Source: Falsiroseomonas algicola (GTDB lineage: Bacteria; Pseudomonadota; Alphaproteobacteria; Acetobacterales; Acetobacteraceae). From it: 64,000 nucleotides of DNA. This document shows, one piece after another, positions 1 to 8,529 of the stretch. The first letter of the stretch is position 1; every line of letters starts with the position of its first letter. Location of the stretch: assembly GCF_011040385.1 (NCBI RefSeq), contig NZ_JAAIKB010000015.1:62001-126000 (forward strand), written 5' to 3'. Below the pieces are notes generated by a model, which searched no databases, was not told where the DNA came from, and saw only the letters and a program-made list of their open reading frames with translations. A program made the translations under genes and the position numbers.

Positions 1-546
1 CCCGGCGCGAAGGAGGTGACGGTCGAGTTCACCTCCATGTCCAAGACCTACAACATGCCGGGCTGGCGCATGGGCTTCGCCGCCGGCAACCAGCGCCTGA
101 TCTCGGCGCTGACGCGGGTGAAGTCCTACCTCGACTACGGCGCCTTCACGCCGATCCAGGTCGCCGCCGTCGCCGCGCTGAACGGCCCGCAGGATTGCGT
201 GGCGGAGATGCGGGAACTCTACCGCGAACGCCGCGATGTGCTGGTCAAGGGCCTGCATGCCGCGGGCTGGAACGTGCCGAGCCCCGATGGCTCCATGTTC
301 CTCTGGGCGCCCATCCCCGACCGCTTCCGCCACCTCGGCTCCGTCGGCTTCTCCAAGCTGCTGCTGGAGAAGGCGAAGGTCGCCGTCGCGCCGGGCCTCG
401 GCTTCGGCGAGCATGGCGACGACCATGTCCGCATCGCGCTGGTGGAGAACAACCACCGCATCCGCCAGGCGCTGCGCGGCATCAAGACCTTCCTCGCCGC
501 CGACAATGCCGGCCCCGTCGATGCCATGGACGTGGACGCGGCCTGA
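1..546 (+). CDS. alaC: AlaC-type PLP aminotransferase, C-terminal part
   Basis: The frame is open from base 1, so the start lies left of the window and 181 residues of the C-terminal half are present. The segment [15 protein letters not shown] carries the PLP-binding lysine ([10 protein letters not shown]). The following [16 protein letters not shown] and the C-terminal [15 protein letters not shown] match fold-type I enzymes of the AlaC/YfdZ group (glutamate-pyruvate transaminase), often annotated as LL-diaminopimelate aminotransferase. The homoserine dehydrogenase gene follows after about 117 bp, which fits amino-acid metabolism. The fold and cofactor are certain. The exact substrate is inferred from resemblance only. 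Confidence 0.85.
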   Translation, partial: PGAKEVTVEFTSMSKTYNMPGWRMGFAAGNQRLISALTRVKSYLDYGAFTPIQVAAVAALNGPQDCVAEMRELYRERRDVLVKGLHAAGWNVPSPDGSMFLWAPIPDRFRHLGSVGFSKLLLEKAKVAVAPGLGFGEHGDDHVRIALVENNHRIRQALRGIKTFLAADNAGPVDAMDVDAA

Positions 547-573
547 CCCTTCCTCCCCCCCGCCGCCCTTCAA

Positions 574-600
574 CCCTCTCCCCCCAACGGCGGGAGAGGG
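574..600. repeat. Intergenic inverted repeat, terminator-like
   Basis: CCCTCTCCC (574-582) and GGGAGAGGG (592-600) form a perfect 9-bp stem with a 9-nt loop, followed by CAGGGTGAGGGG. It lies between the aminotransferase stop and hom. The CCCTCTCCC...GGGAGAGGG type of sequence is a common dispersed intergenic element in GC-rich bacteria. There is no T tract, so it is a weak intrinsic terminator at best. Confidence 0.55.
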
Positions 601-663
601 CAGGGTGAGGGGGGCTTTGCGGGATCGAGACTGGCCCCGCCCCGCCTTCCTGGAATGCATGAC

Positions 664-1956
664 ATGACCAAGCCCCTCTCGGTCGGCGTCGCCGGCCTCG
701 GCACCGTCGGTGCCGGCGTGCTCACCCTGCTGCGCGACAATGCCGCGACGGTCGCCGCCCGCGCCGGCCGCCCCATCGCCGTCACCGCCGTCTCTGCCCG
801 CGACCGCACGCGGGACCGCGGCGTCTCCATCGCGGGGCTGCGCTGGTACGACGATGCCGCGGCGCTGGCGAACGACCCCGGCGTGGATGTGGTGGTGGAG
901 ACGATCGGCGGCACCGAAGGCCCGGCCGCCGATCTGGTCCGCGCCGCCCTCGCCGCCGGCAAGCCCGTGGTCACCGCCAACAAGGCGCTGCTCGCCATCC
1001 ACGGCGCCGAACTCGCCGCGACGGCGGAAGCCAAGGGCGTCGCGCTCTGCTTCGAAGCCGCCGTCGCCGGCGGCATCCCCGCCATCAAGGCGGTGCGGGA
1101 GGGGCTGGCCGCCAATGATCTGACCCGCGTCATGGGCATCCTCAACGGCACCTGCAACTACATCCTGACGCAGATGCGCGAGCGCGGCATCGAATTCGCC
1201 CAGGCGCTGAGCGAGGCGCAGAAGCTCGGCTACGCGGAAGCCGATCCGAGCTTCGACGTGGATGGCATCGACGCCGCCCACAAGCTGGCGATCCTGGCGG
1301 CGCTGGCCTTCGGCCGCCCCGTCGATTTCGGGGCCGTGCATGTGGAGGGCATCCGCAGCGTCAGCGCGCTCGACATTAAGCTCGCCGAAGAACTGGGCTA
1401 CCGCATCAAGCTGCTCGGCATCGCGCGGCGGACGGAAGCGGGGATCGAGACGCGCATGCATCCCTGCATGGTGCCGGTCAGCCACCCCATCGCCCGCGTC
1501 GATGGCGTCTTCAACGCGGTGGTGGCGGAAGGCGATTTCGTCGGCCGCGTGGTGCTGGAAGGCCGCGGCGCCGGCGCCGGCCCGACCGCCTCCGCCGTGG
1601 TCGCGGACCTCATCGACATCGCGCGCGGCCGCACCACGCCGGTCTGGGGCGTCGCCTCCTCGGCGCTCTCCCACGCGCCGTCGCTCCCCATGTCCCAGCG
1701 CGTCGGCGCCTACTACCTGCGTCTGATGGTGGTGGACCGCCCCGGCGTCATCGCCGATGTCACTGCGGCGCTGCGCGACAACGCCATCAGCCTCGAATCC
1801 ATGCTCCAGCGCGGCCGCGCGCCCGGGGAGGCGGTGCCCGTCGTCGTCACGACCCATGATTGCGAGGAGGCGCAGATGCGCGCCGCCATTGCGCGGATCG
1901 AGGCGCTGGAAGCGGTGGTGGAGAAGCCCGCCCTGATCCGCATCGAGGCGCTGTGA
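664..1956 (+). CDS. hom: Homoserine dehydrogenase
   Basis: Makes homoserine from aspartate semialdehyde with NAD(P)H, the branch point to threonine and methionine. The N-terminal Rossmann motif GVAGLGTVGAG is at about residue 7-17. The catalytic-domain signature GILNGTCNYILTQM is near residue 160, followed by the substrate-site region GYAEADPSFDVDG. A C-terminal ACT domain (VDRPGVIADVTAALRD) suggests allosteric control, as in threonine-inhibited enzymes. Length of 430 aa is normal for the ACT-bearing form. An in-frame ATG lies 9 nt upstream (655); the start MTKPLSVGV was chosen because it resembles family N-termini. No clear ribosome-binding site precedes either. The stop overlaps the GTG of the next gene. 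Confidence 0.95.
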   Translation: MTKPLSVGVAGLGTVGAGVLTLLRDNAATVAARAGRPIAVTAVSARDRTRDRGVSIAGLRWYDDAAALANDPGVDVVVETIGGTEGPAADLVRAALAAGKPVVTANKALLAIHGAELAATAEAKGVALCFEAAVAGGIPAIKAVREGLAANDLTRVMGILNGTCNYILTQMRERGIEFAQALSEAQKLGYAEADPSFDVDGIDAAHKLAILAALAFGRPVDFGAVHVEGIRSVSALDIKLAEELGYRIKLLGIARRTEAGIETRMHPCMVPVSHPIARVDGVFNAVVAEGDFVGRVVLEGRGAGAGPTASAVVADLIDIARGRTTPVWGVASSALSHAPSLPMSQRVGAYYLRLMVVDRPGVIADVTAALRDNAISLESMLQRGRAPGEAVPVVVTTHDCEEAQMRAAIARIEALEAVVEKPALIRIEAL

Positions 1957-2417
1957 GGGCTGCGGCGCCCTTCCTGCTGCTGCTCGCGCTGGCCCTGCCG
2001 GCGTGGGCGCAGGTCCCGGGCGCCTCCGGCGCTCCGGAGTCCCGCTTCGCCGGCGACTGGTCCGGCACCTATGTCTGCGCTCAGGGCTCCACGGGCATGA
2101 GCCTGCGGCTCCGCCCGCAAGCCGATGGGCGCCTCTCCGGCGTCTTCCACTTCTACCCGCTGGCCAGCAACCCGCAGGCCGCGGAGGGCTGCTACGAGGT
2201 CTCGGCCGAACCCGATGGCGACGCCATGACCGTCGTCGCGGGCGCCTGGCTTCTGCGGCCGCCGAACTACGTCACGGTCGATCTGGACGCTGAGATCGAT
2301 GAGGACGGCACGCTGTTCGGCCAGGTGGACGGCCCGGGCTGCACCCTCTTCGCCGCCCGACGCGTGGTCCCCCGCAGCCTGCCGGCGGCCTGCGGCGCCA
2401 CCATCTCGGCCCGCTGA
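1953..2417 (+). CDS. Small secreted protein of unknown function
   Basis: A 154-aa protein starting with GTG in a GTGA overlap with the hom stop, which suggests translational coupling. The first ~22 residues (MRAAAPFLLLLALALPAWA) form a clear Sec signal peptide ending in an AxA-type site. The mature part begins near FAGDWSGTYVCAQG and looks like a small beta-rich domain: alternating hydrophobic residues, four cysteines in the mature chain, and the repeated theme of Gly/Asp turns. I do not recognise the family. The start was chosen because longer upstream versions lack sense and only this one gives a signal peptide. Confidence 0.75.
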   Translation: MRAAAPFLLLLALALPAWAQVPGASGAPESRFAGDWSGTYVCAQGSTGMSLRLRPQADGRLSGVFHFYPLASNPQAAEGCYEVSAEPDGDAMTVVAGAWLLRPPNYVTVDLDAEIDEDGTLFGQVDGPGCTLFAARRVVPRSLPAACGATISAR

Positions 2418-2548
2418 CCGCGACAGGGTGACCTCGCTGCCCCCTTTCGCGCCGCCCGCGTTCCGGGCAACAAGCCAGCACCGACGTGAAGGGTGCCGTG
2501 GCGCGATCCGCCGCGTTACCCTGCCGCACCGATCCGGAGGAACTGCCC

Positions 2549-3553
2549 GTGGCTGATCTCGACCGCCAGGTCCATGTGGACCGCAACCTCGCCCTCGAAC
2601 TCGTCCGGGTGACGGAGGCCGCGGGCCTCGCCGCCTCCCGCTGGATGGGCCGGGGCGACAAGAACGCGGCGGATGGCGCGGCGGTGGAAGCCATGCGCAA
2701 GGCCTTCGATACCGTCGCCATCTCCGGCACCGTCGTGATCGGCGAGGGCGAGATGGACGAGGCGCCGATGCTCTACATCGGCGAGAAGGTCGGCCTCTAC
2801 GCCAAGGCCGGCGGCGGGCCGGAGGTCGACATCGCCGTCGATCCGCTGGAGGGCACGACCATCACCGCCAAGGGCGGCCCCAACGCCATGGCCTGCGTGG
2901 CACTCGCCCAGAAGGGCGGCTTCCTGCATGCCCCCGACGTCTACATGGACAAGATCGCGGTCGGCCCGGGCCTGCCCGACGGCGTCGTGCACATCGACGC
3001 CTCGGTGGAGGAGAACCTGGCCAACCTGGCGAAGGCGAAGAAGTGCGGCATCGGCGACCTGGTCGTCTGCCTGCTGGACCGCGACCGCCACAAGGACATC
3101 GTGAAGCGCTGCCGCATGGCCGGCGCCCGCATCATGATGATCCCGGACGGAGACGTCTCCGGCGTCGTCGCCGTCTCCCAGGCCGATACGGGCGTGGACA
3201 TCTATCTCGGCTCCGGCGGCGCGCCGGAAGGCGTGCTGGCCGCGGCCGCGCTGCGCTGCATCGGCGGCCAGATGCAGGGCAAGCTGCTCTTCGAGAATGA
3301 GGAGCAGATCGCCCGCGCCAAGGAGATGGGCGTGACCGACCCCAGCCGCGTCTATGGGCTGGAGGACATGGCCCGCGGCGACGTGATGTTCGCCGCGACG
3401 GGCGTGACGACGGGCCCGATGCTGCGCGGCGTCCGCCACCTCGGGACCTCCGCGGTCACGCATTCCATCGTCATGCGCAGCAAGTCCGGCACCGTCCGCT
3501 ACGTGGAGGGCCACCACAACTTCGCGCGCAAGCCCCTCGCCTTCCAGGGCTGA
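2549..3553 (+). CDS. glpX: Class II fructose-1,6-bisphosphatase
   Basis: Removes the 1-phosphate of fructose 1,6-bisphosphate in gluconeogenesis (and sedoheptulose bisphosphate in some bacteria). The GlpX signatures are intact: RWMGRGDKNAADGAAV near residue 30, IGEGEMDEAPML near residue 65, and the metal/phosphate loop VDPLEGTTITAKGG near residue 95. Later come DRDRHKDIV and GSGGAPEGVLAAAAL. Length of 334 aa is typical. The GTG start is supported by GGAGGAA at 2536-2542, 6 nt upstream; an upstream in-frame ATG would add an unlikely leader. The stop overlaps the recJ start by 1 nt. The hom-glpX-recJ order is a recurring alphaproteobacterial arrangement. Confidence 0.95.
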   Translation: MADLDRQVHVDRNLALELVRVTEAAGLAASRWMGRGDKNAADGAAVEAMRKAFDTVAISGTVVIGEGEMDEAPMLYIGEKVGLYAKAGGGPEVDIAVDPLEGTTITAKGGPNAMACVALAQKGGFLHAPDVYMDKIAVGPGLPDGVVHIDASVEENLANLAKAKKCGIGDLVVCLLDRDRHKDIVKRCRMAGARIMMIPDGDVSGVVAVSQADTGVDIYLGSGGAPEGVLAAAALRCIGGQMQGKLLFENEEQIARAKEMGVTDPSRVYGLEDMARGDVMFAATGVTTGPMLRGVRHLGTSAVTHSIVMRSKSGTVRYVEGHHNFARKPLAFQG

Positions 3554-5340
3554 TGATGCACGGGCCGGTGCAGGACCAGGCGGCGCTGGCTTTAGGCGTC
3601 GCGCATTCCGCCACCGGCCGTCGCTGGATCTGGCGGCAGGGCGATGCGCGGACCGGCGCCGCCATCGCCCAGCGCCTGGCGCTGCCCGAACTGGTCGGGC
3701 GCCTGCTCGCCGCCCGCGGCGTCGGCATCGATGCCGCGGCGGATTTCCTTGAGCCCACGCTGCGCGCGCTGCTGCCCGACCCCTCCTGCCTGCGGGACAT
3801 GGATGTGGCGGCGGCACGCCTCGCGGATGCCGTGCAGCGCGGCGAACACGTCGCGGTCTTCGGCGACTACGACGTGGACGGCGCCTGCAGCGGCGCGCTG
3901 ACGACGCGGCTGCTGCGTGACCTCGGCTGCGCCGTCACCCACTACGTCCCGGACCGCATCCGGGAAGGCTATGGCCCGAACGCGGCGGCGATCTCCGCCC
4001 TCTGCGACCGCGGCGCCACGCTGATCGTGACGGTGGATTGCGGCATCGCGGCGGAGGCTGCCTTCACCGGCGCCCATAACCGCGCCGACATCGTCATCCT
4101 GGACCACCACAAGGCGGAGGGTCCGGTGCCCCGCGTCCGCGCCGCGGTGAACCCCAACCGCCCGGATTGCGGCAGCGGCCTCGGCCATCTCTGCGCCGCC
4201 GGCGTCGCCTTCCTGGCCGGCGTCGCGACCTTGCGCGAACTCCGCCGCCGCGGCCATTTCGCGAACCGGCCGGAGCCCCGGCTGCTGGACCTGCTGGACC
4301 TGGTGGCGCTGGCCACCGTCTGCGACGTCATGCCGCTGACCGGCCTGAACCGCGCCCTGGTGACGCAGGGGCTGAAGGTCATGGCCCGCCGCGGCCGCGC
4401 CGGCATCGCGGCGCTGCTCGATGTCGCACTCGCCAAGGACGCGCCCAGCGCCCACACGCTCGGCTACCTGCTCGGCCCCCGCATCAACGCCTCCGGCCGC
4501 ATCGACGAAGCCGATCTCGGCCTCCGCCTGCTGGTGGAGGACGACCCGATCGAGGCCCGCGCCATGGCCGAGAAGCTCGACCAGGTGAACCGGCGGCGGC
4601 AGGAGGTGGAGGCCGATGTGGTGACCGCCGCCATGACGGAGGCCGCCCGCCAGGTCGATCGCGGCCATCCCGTGCTGCTGGTGGTGGGGCAGGGCTGGCA
4701 TCCCGGCGTGGTCGGCATCGTCGCCGGCCGCATGAAGGAGAAGTTCAACCGCCCCGCCTGCGTCGCCGGCCTGGCGGATGGGCTCGCCAAGGGCTCCGGC
4801 CGCTCGCTTCCCGGCGTCGATCTCGGCGCCGCCATCATCGCCGCGCGCCAGATGGGCCTGCTGCACACCGGCGGCGGCCACGCCATGGCGGCCGGCTTCT
4901 CCTTCCTGGAAGCGCGGGAGGGCGAGTTCCACGCCTTCCTCGACGAACGCCTGGCCCATGCCGCCGATCTGCCCGGCGCCGCCGACCTGCCGGTCGAGGG
5001 CTCATTGACCGTGCAGGGCGCCACCATGGAGGTCGCGACCCAGGTCGCGCGCCTCGCCCCCTTCGGCGCCGGCAATGACGAACCGGTCTTCGTCCTCAAC
5101 CGCGCCCGCGTGGTGCGGGCCGACCGCGTCGGCAAGGAAGGTGCGACCATCCGCGCCTTCCTGGAAGGGGAGGGCGGTGGGCCGCGCCTCAAGGCCGTCT
5201 GCTTCCGCGCCAAGGACGGGCCGCTCGCCGCCGCCCTTCTCGGCGGCGGCACGATGCACCTGGCGGGTCATCTCCGCGCCGAGTCCTGGAACGACAACGT
5301 CACGGTCGGCTTCCACGTCGTGGACGCCGCGCCGGTGTGA
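3553..5340 (+). CDS. recJ: Single-stranded-DNA-specific exonuclease RecJ
   Basis: A 5'-to-3' ssDNA exonuclease used in recombination and mismatch/base-excision repair. The DHH-family motifs are in order: GDYDVDGACSGA near residue 103 (metal-binding Asp), VTVDCG near 160, ILDHHKAEG (DHH) near 180, and the DHHA1 motif GGGHAMAAGF near residue 440. The C-terminal OB-like region contains LAPFGAGNDEPVF, the usual RecJ PxGxGNxxP element. Length of 595 aa is normal. Two ATGs are adjacent (3553 and 3556), and the first overlaps the glpX stop (ATGATG after ...GGCTG), so the pair is probably co-translated. Confidence 0.95.
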   Translation: MMHGPVQDQAALALGVAHSATGRRWIWRQGDARTGAAIAQRLALPELVGRLLAARGVGIDAAADFLEPTLRALLPDPSCLRDMDVAAARLADAVQRGEHVAVFGDYDVDGACSGALTTRLLRDLGCAVTHYVPDRIREGYGPNAAAISALCDRGATLIVTVDCGIAAEAAFTGAHNRADIVILDHHKAEGPVPRVRAAVNPNRPDCGSGLGHLCAAGVAFLAGVATLRELRRRGHFANRPEPRLLDLLDLVALATVCDVMPLTGLNRALVTQGLKVMARRGRAGIAALLDVALAKDAPSAHTLGYLLGPRINASGRIDEADLGLRLLVEDDPIEARAMAEKLDQVNRRRQEVEADVVTAAMTEAARQVDRGHPVLLVVGQGWHPGVVGIVAGRMKEKFNRPACVAGLADGLAKGSGRSLPGVDLGAAIIAARQMGLLHTGGGHAMAAGFSFLEAREGEFHAFLDERLAHAADLPGAADLPVEGSLTVQGATMEVATQVARLAPFGAGNDEPVFVLNRARVVRADRVGKEGATIRAFLEGEGGGPRLKAVCFRAKDGPLAAALLGGGTMHLAGHLRAESWNDNVTVGFHVVDAAPV

Positions 5341-5343
5341 GCT

Positions 5344-6288
5344 TCACTCCGGCTGCACGCCCAGCTCCCGCAGGATGCGGCCGTAATTCTCGTATTCGCC
5401 CCGCACCCATTCCGTCAGCGCCTGGCGCGGCACGAAGCGAACGGGGGATCGGCTGTTGGCCAGCACGCGCAGCACCGTCGCATCCTGCAGCGCATCCCGG
5501 CAGGCGCTCTCCAGGCGGTCCAGCACCGGCGCCGGCGTGCCCCGAGGCGCATAGATGCCGACCTGGGAGAAGAGCTGCGCGTCGATCCCCTGTTCCCGCG
5601 CCGTCGGCACATCCGGGAAGTCGGGGTGCCGGTTGGCGGAGAACACGGCCAGCAGCCGCATCCGCCCCGCCATCACCAGCTCCGCCGCCGAACTGACGAT
5701 GGCCGCCGAGAAGTCGAGCCGCCCGGCCAGCGTGTCGTTGATGTGCGGCGGCTCACCCCGGTAGGGGATGTGGTTCAGCTCGATCCCCGTCGCGCGCTGC
5801 ACCTGCCAGACCGCCAGCTGAGGCAGCGAATTCGGCCCCGGGCTGCCGAAGGACAGCGCCCGCCGCCGCGCCTCCGCCACCAGCCCCGGCAGGTCCCGCA
5901 TCGGGCTGTCCGCGCGCACCGCGATGGTGATGACGTTCTCGTTCGTGCCGCAGACGCCCTCGAAGCTGTTGGGGCCGATGCCGGCATTCCGCAGCAGGTG
6001 CGGCTGCACCGCGATCGCCGTCACCGGCGTATGCCCGATGGTGTAGCCGTCGGGCGCCGCGCCTGCCACGACGCGCATGCCGACGACGCCGGAAGCGCCA
6101 TCCCGCGTCTGCAGCACCAGCGGCTGCCCCGTGGCGCGCTGGAAATGCTCGCCCACCGCGCGCATCAGCGCATCCGCCGCGCCGGGCGCATAGGGCATGA
6201 TGACGGTCACCGGCCGTTCCGGGAACTCCGCCCGCGCCGCGGGCACGAAGCCGAGCAGCGCTGCCGCCGCCAGCAGGATCCTGCGCAT
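5344..6288 (-). CDS. Bug/TctC-family tripartite tricarboxylate solute-binding protein
   Basis: A periplasmic binding protein of the Bug family, which captures small carboxylates or related metabolites. The 314-aa product starts with a Sec signal (MRRILLAAAALLGFVPAARA) followed by FPERPVTVIMPYAPG, the canonical Bug N-terminus. HIPYRGEPPHINDTLAGRLDF matches the usual 'Y+G.....l..G..D' region. The start is the ATG 5 bp downstream of the cyclase stop, because longer frames run through that gene. No TctA/TctB membrane genes are near, which is common for Bug proteins. Co-transcribed with the cyclase and fumarylacetoacetase, so its ligand may be an aromatic breakdown product. That is inference. Confidence 0.9.
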   Translation of the reverse strand: MRRILLAAAALLGFVPAARAEFPERPVTVIMPYAPGAADALMRAVGEHFQRATGQPLVLQTRDGASGVVGMRVVAGAAPDGYTIGHTPVTAIAVQPHLLRNAGIGPNSFEGVCGTNENVITIAVRADSPMRDLPGLVAEARRRALSFGSPGPNSLPQLAVWQVQRATGIELNHIPYRGEPPHINDTLAGRLDFSAAIVSSAAELVMAGRMRLLAVFSANRHPDFPDVPTAREQGIDAQLFSQVGIYAPRGTPAPVLDRLESACRDALQDATVLRVLANSRSPVRFVPRQALTEWVRGEYENYGRILRELGVQPE

Positions 6289-6293
6289 GACCC

Positions 6294-7082
6294 TCACTCC
6301 TCGAAGATCGCGACGGCGCGGGTCCAGCCCGCGGAGCCCTGGTGAACCTTCACGGGGAAGCAGGCGATCATGAAGCCGTGGGGCGGCAGCTTCTCCAGCC
6401 CGTTCAGCTTCTCCATGTGGCAGTAGCCGATCTCCCGCCCCGCGCGGTGGCCTTCCCAGATCAGCGACGCATCGCCGGTTTCCTGCACGCGGCGCTTCGT
6501 GTGGCTGAAGGGCGCGTCCCAGGACCAGCCATCGGTGCCGGTCACCCGCACGCCGCGTTCCAGCAGCCACAAGGTCGCCGCCTTGCCCATGCCGCAGCCG
6601 CTGTCGATGTAGTCGTCCTGGCCGTAGCGCTCGCCGGCCCGCGTGTTCACCACGACGATCTCGAGCGGCTTCAGTTCGTGCCCGATCCGCTTCAGCTCGG
6701 CTTCGACATCCGATGGCTGCACGATGTAGCCATCCTCGAACCCGCGAAAATCCAGCTTCACGCCGGGCTGGAAGCACCAGTCGAGCGGCACCTCGTCAAT
6801 GCGCATGCTGGGCTCGCCCCCCGGCACCGTCCGTTCGTTCATGCGGGAGAAGAAGTGGTAGGGCGCGTCGAGATGGGTGCCGTTATGGGTGCTGATCTGC
6901 ACCCGCTCCACCGCGGCGTATTCGCCTTCCGGCAGCGCATCGATGGGCACGCCCATGTACTCCGCCATGGAAGGCGCGCTCATCCGATGGTCCACATAGT
7001 CGATCTTCGGCAGCATGTGCGGCGGGTCGCTCGCGATGCCGGCCTTGAGCGCGGACGAGATGTCCACGATGCGTCGTGCCAT
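6294..7082 (-). CDS. Cyclase-family (kynurenine formamidase-like) hydrolase
   Basis: Belongs to the metal-dependent cyclase/KynB family (PF04199). The signature STHNGTHLDAPYHF near residue 65 provides the metal ligands (HxGTHxDAPxH). TGTDGWSWDAPFS and HMEKLNGLEKLPPHGF are further family blocks. Length of 262 aa fits. The ATG at 7082 is preceded by GGAGGAAACACAAGAC, a strong ribosome-binding site that settles the start. It lies between fumarylacetoacetase and a Bug binding protein on the same strand, 35 bp and 5 bp apart, so a catabolic operon is likely. Whether it hydrolyses formylkynurenine, a cyclic amide or a lactone cannot be told. Confidence 0.88.
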   Translation of the reverse strand: MARRIVDISSALKAGIASDPPHMLPKIDYVDHRMSAPSMAEYMGVPIDALPEGEYAAVERVQISTHNGTHLDAPYHFFSRMNERTVPGGEPSMRIDEVPLDWCFQPGVKLDFRGFEDGYIVQPSDVEAELKRIGHELKPLEIVVVNTRAGERYGQDDYIDSGCGMGKAATLWLLERGVRVTGTDGWSWDAPFSHTKRRVQETGDASLIWEGHRAGREIGYCHMEKLNGLEKLPPHGFMIACFPVKVHQGSAGWTRAVAIFEE

Positions 7083-7117
7083 GTCTTGTGTTTCCTCCGT
7101 GGTCAGGCCGGTCCGTG

Positions 7118-8443
7118 TCAGGCGGTGGGGAAGGGCCTCGCCGGCTTGATCCTCGCACGGCATTCGCCGAAGCCAATGGGGACGAAGCCATCCCTGCTGG
7201 CGCGGCCGGTGAACCAGACCTCGTCGCCATCCTCCAGGAAGCTCCGGCGCTCCCCGTTCGGCAGGGTCAGGCCGCCATCCTCCACCACCACCTCCGCCAG
7301 GCAGGCCCGCCCCTCGTGCTCGGGGCCGGAGACGGTGCCGGTGCCGAGCACGTCGCCCGGCCGCAGGTCGCAGCCATTGCTGGTGTGGTGCGCGACCATC
7401 TGCGCCAGCGTCCAGTGCAGGTGCTTCAGGTTCGTCGCCACGATCCGCGCCGGCGCCGTGCCCTCCGCCCGCATCCGCGGCGTCGTCATCCAGCATTCCA
7501 GCGCCACGTCGAGCCCGCCCGAAGCCTGGTCGGCCGCGGCCATCAGGTAGGGCAGGGGCTCCGGGTCGCCCGGGAGCCGCGCGAAGGCCGGCGCGGCGAA
7601 GGGCGCCAGCGCCTCCGCCGTCACGATCCAGGGGGAGACGGTGGTGGACAGGCTCTTCGACAGGAAGGGGCCGAGCGGCATCATCTCGAAGCGCTGCACG
7701 TCCCGCGCCGACCAGTCATTCAGCAGGCAGGTGCCGAACACCGCCTGGCCCGCCCGCGCGACCGGGATCGGCTCCCCGAAGCGATTGGCCGCGCCGATCA
7801 CCGCGCCGAACTCCAGTTCGAAATCCAGCGACTGCGTCGGCCCAAAGCACGGCGTCCCGTCCGGCCCCATCGCCTGCCCATGCGGCCGCGCCACCGCCTC
7901 CCCGCTCACGCGCACCGTGGTCGCGCGGGAATGGTAGGCGATCGGCAGGTGCAGGAAGGCGGGCGGCAGCGGATTGCCGGGATCGCGCTTCGCCCCCATG
8001 CGCGCCGTGTGGAAGCGGGACGCCATGAAGTCGGTGAAGTTACCGACCGCCATCGGCAGGTGCAGCGCCACCTGGTCCATCGGCATCAGGCAGGCCGAGG
8101 CTTTCGCCTGGTCCGCGCTGCCTTCCGCCAGGATGGCCGAGACCCGCCGCCGCAGCGCCCGCGACGCCCCCCGCCCCAGCGCCAGCAGCGGGTTCAGCAC
8201 CGGGCCCGAGGCCGCCTCCGCGGCCTCTCCGGCCTCGCCCTCCAGCAGCCCGGCCGCCAGCGCCGCAGCCAGGTCCAGCACCTGGTCGCCGATCGCGATT
8301 CCCCCGCGCCGCTCCCCGCCGCCGCGGCTGAACACGCCGAGCGGCAGGTTCTGGATGGGGAAGTCCGTCCCCGGCGCCTGGGCGGAGGCCACCCAGCTTC
8401 GCCGCGCCGGGTCATGCGTCTCATCCAGCCGGTCATGAGTCAT
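7118..8443 (-). CDS. fahA: Fumarylacetoacetase
   Basis: Cleaves fumarylacetoacetate to fumarate and acetoacetate, the last step of homogentisate/tyrosine breakdown. The product has 441 aa, the size of two-domain FAH enzymes. Present are NFTDFMASRFHTARMG (active-site region with Asp and His), LPIAYHSRATTVRVSG, SLDFELEFGAVIG (metal-binding EIE-type glutamates) and LLNDWSARDVQRFEMMPLGPF, the core FAH motif. The start MTHDRLDET was taken because the longer frame adds 18 residues from the AT-rich regulatory region. It is first in the operon with the cyclase and Bug genes and divergent from a GntR regulator. Confidence 0.93.
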   Translation of the reverse strand: MTHDRLDETHDPARRSWVASAQAPGTDFPIQNLPLGVFSRGGGERRGGIAIGDQVLDLAAALAAGLLEGEAGEAAEAASGPVLNPLLALGRGASRALRRRVSAILAEGSADQAKASACLMPMDQVALHLPMAVGNFTDFMASRFHTARMGAKRDPGNPLPPAFLHLPIAYHSRATTVRVSGEAVARPHGQAMGPDGTPCFGPTQSLDFELEFGAVIGAANRFGEPIPVARAGQAVFGTCLLNDWSARDVQRFEMMPLGPFLSKSLSTTVSPWIVTAEALAPFAAPAFARLPGDPEPLPYLMAAADQASGGLDVALECWMTTPRMRAEGTAPARIVATNLKHLHWTLAQMVAHHTSNGCDLRPGDVLGTGTVSGPEHEGRACLAEVVVEDGGLTLPNGERRSFLEDGDEVWFTGRASRDGFVPIGFGECRARIKPARPFPTA

Positions 8444-8471
8444 GGCAAGGCCCGCTTCCTCCGTGTTATGT

Positions 8472-8517
8472 CGATCATGCGAGGAATCATCGATCATGCA
8501 AGTAGAAATATATTTTC
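8472..8517. promoter_or_regulatory. Divergent promoter/operator between fahA and gntR
   Basis: The 86-bp gap holds the direct repeat CGATCATGC at 8472-8480 and 8491-8499, 19 bp apart, so about two helical turns. ATCATCGATCAT (8486-8497) is a near-perfect palindrome. An AT-rich near-palindrome GAAATATATTTTC follows at 8505-8517 and could supply a -10 box in both directions. This is the expected place for the FCD regulator to act on both genes. The site assignment is inference. Confidence 0.5.
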
Positions 8518-8529
8518 TGGCGAAAATCG

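Noticed and set aside
2516-4959. Long minus-strand frames (433 and 455 codons) under glpX and recJ
   Set aside because: They lie opposite well-supported genes and have His/Ala/Gly/Arg-rich compositions typical of antisense frames at high GC.
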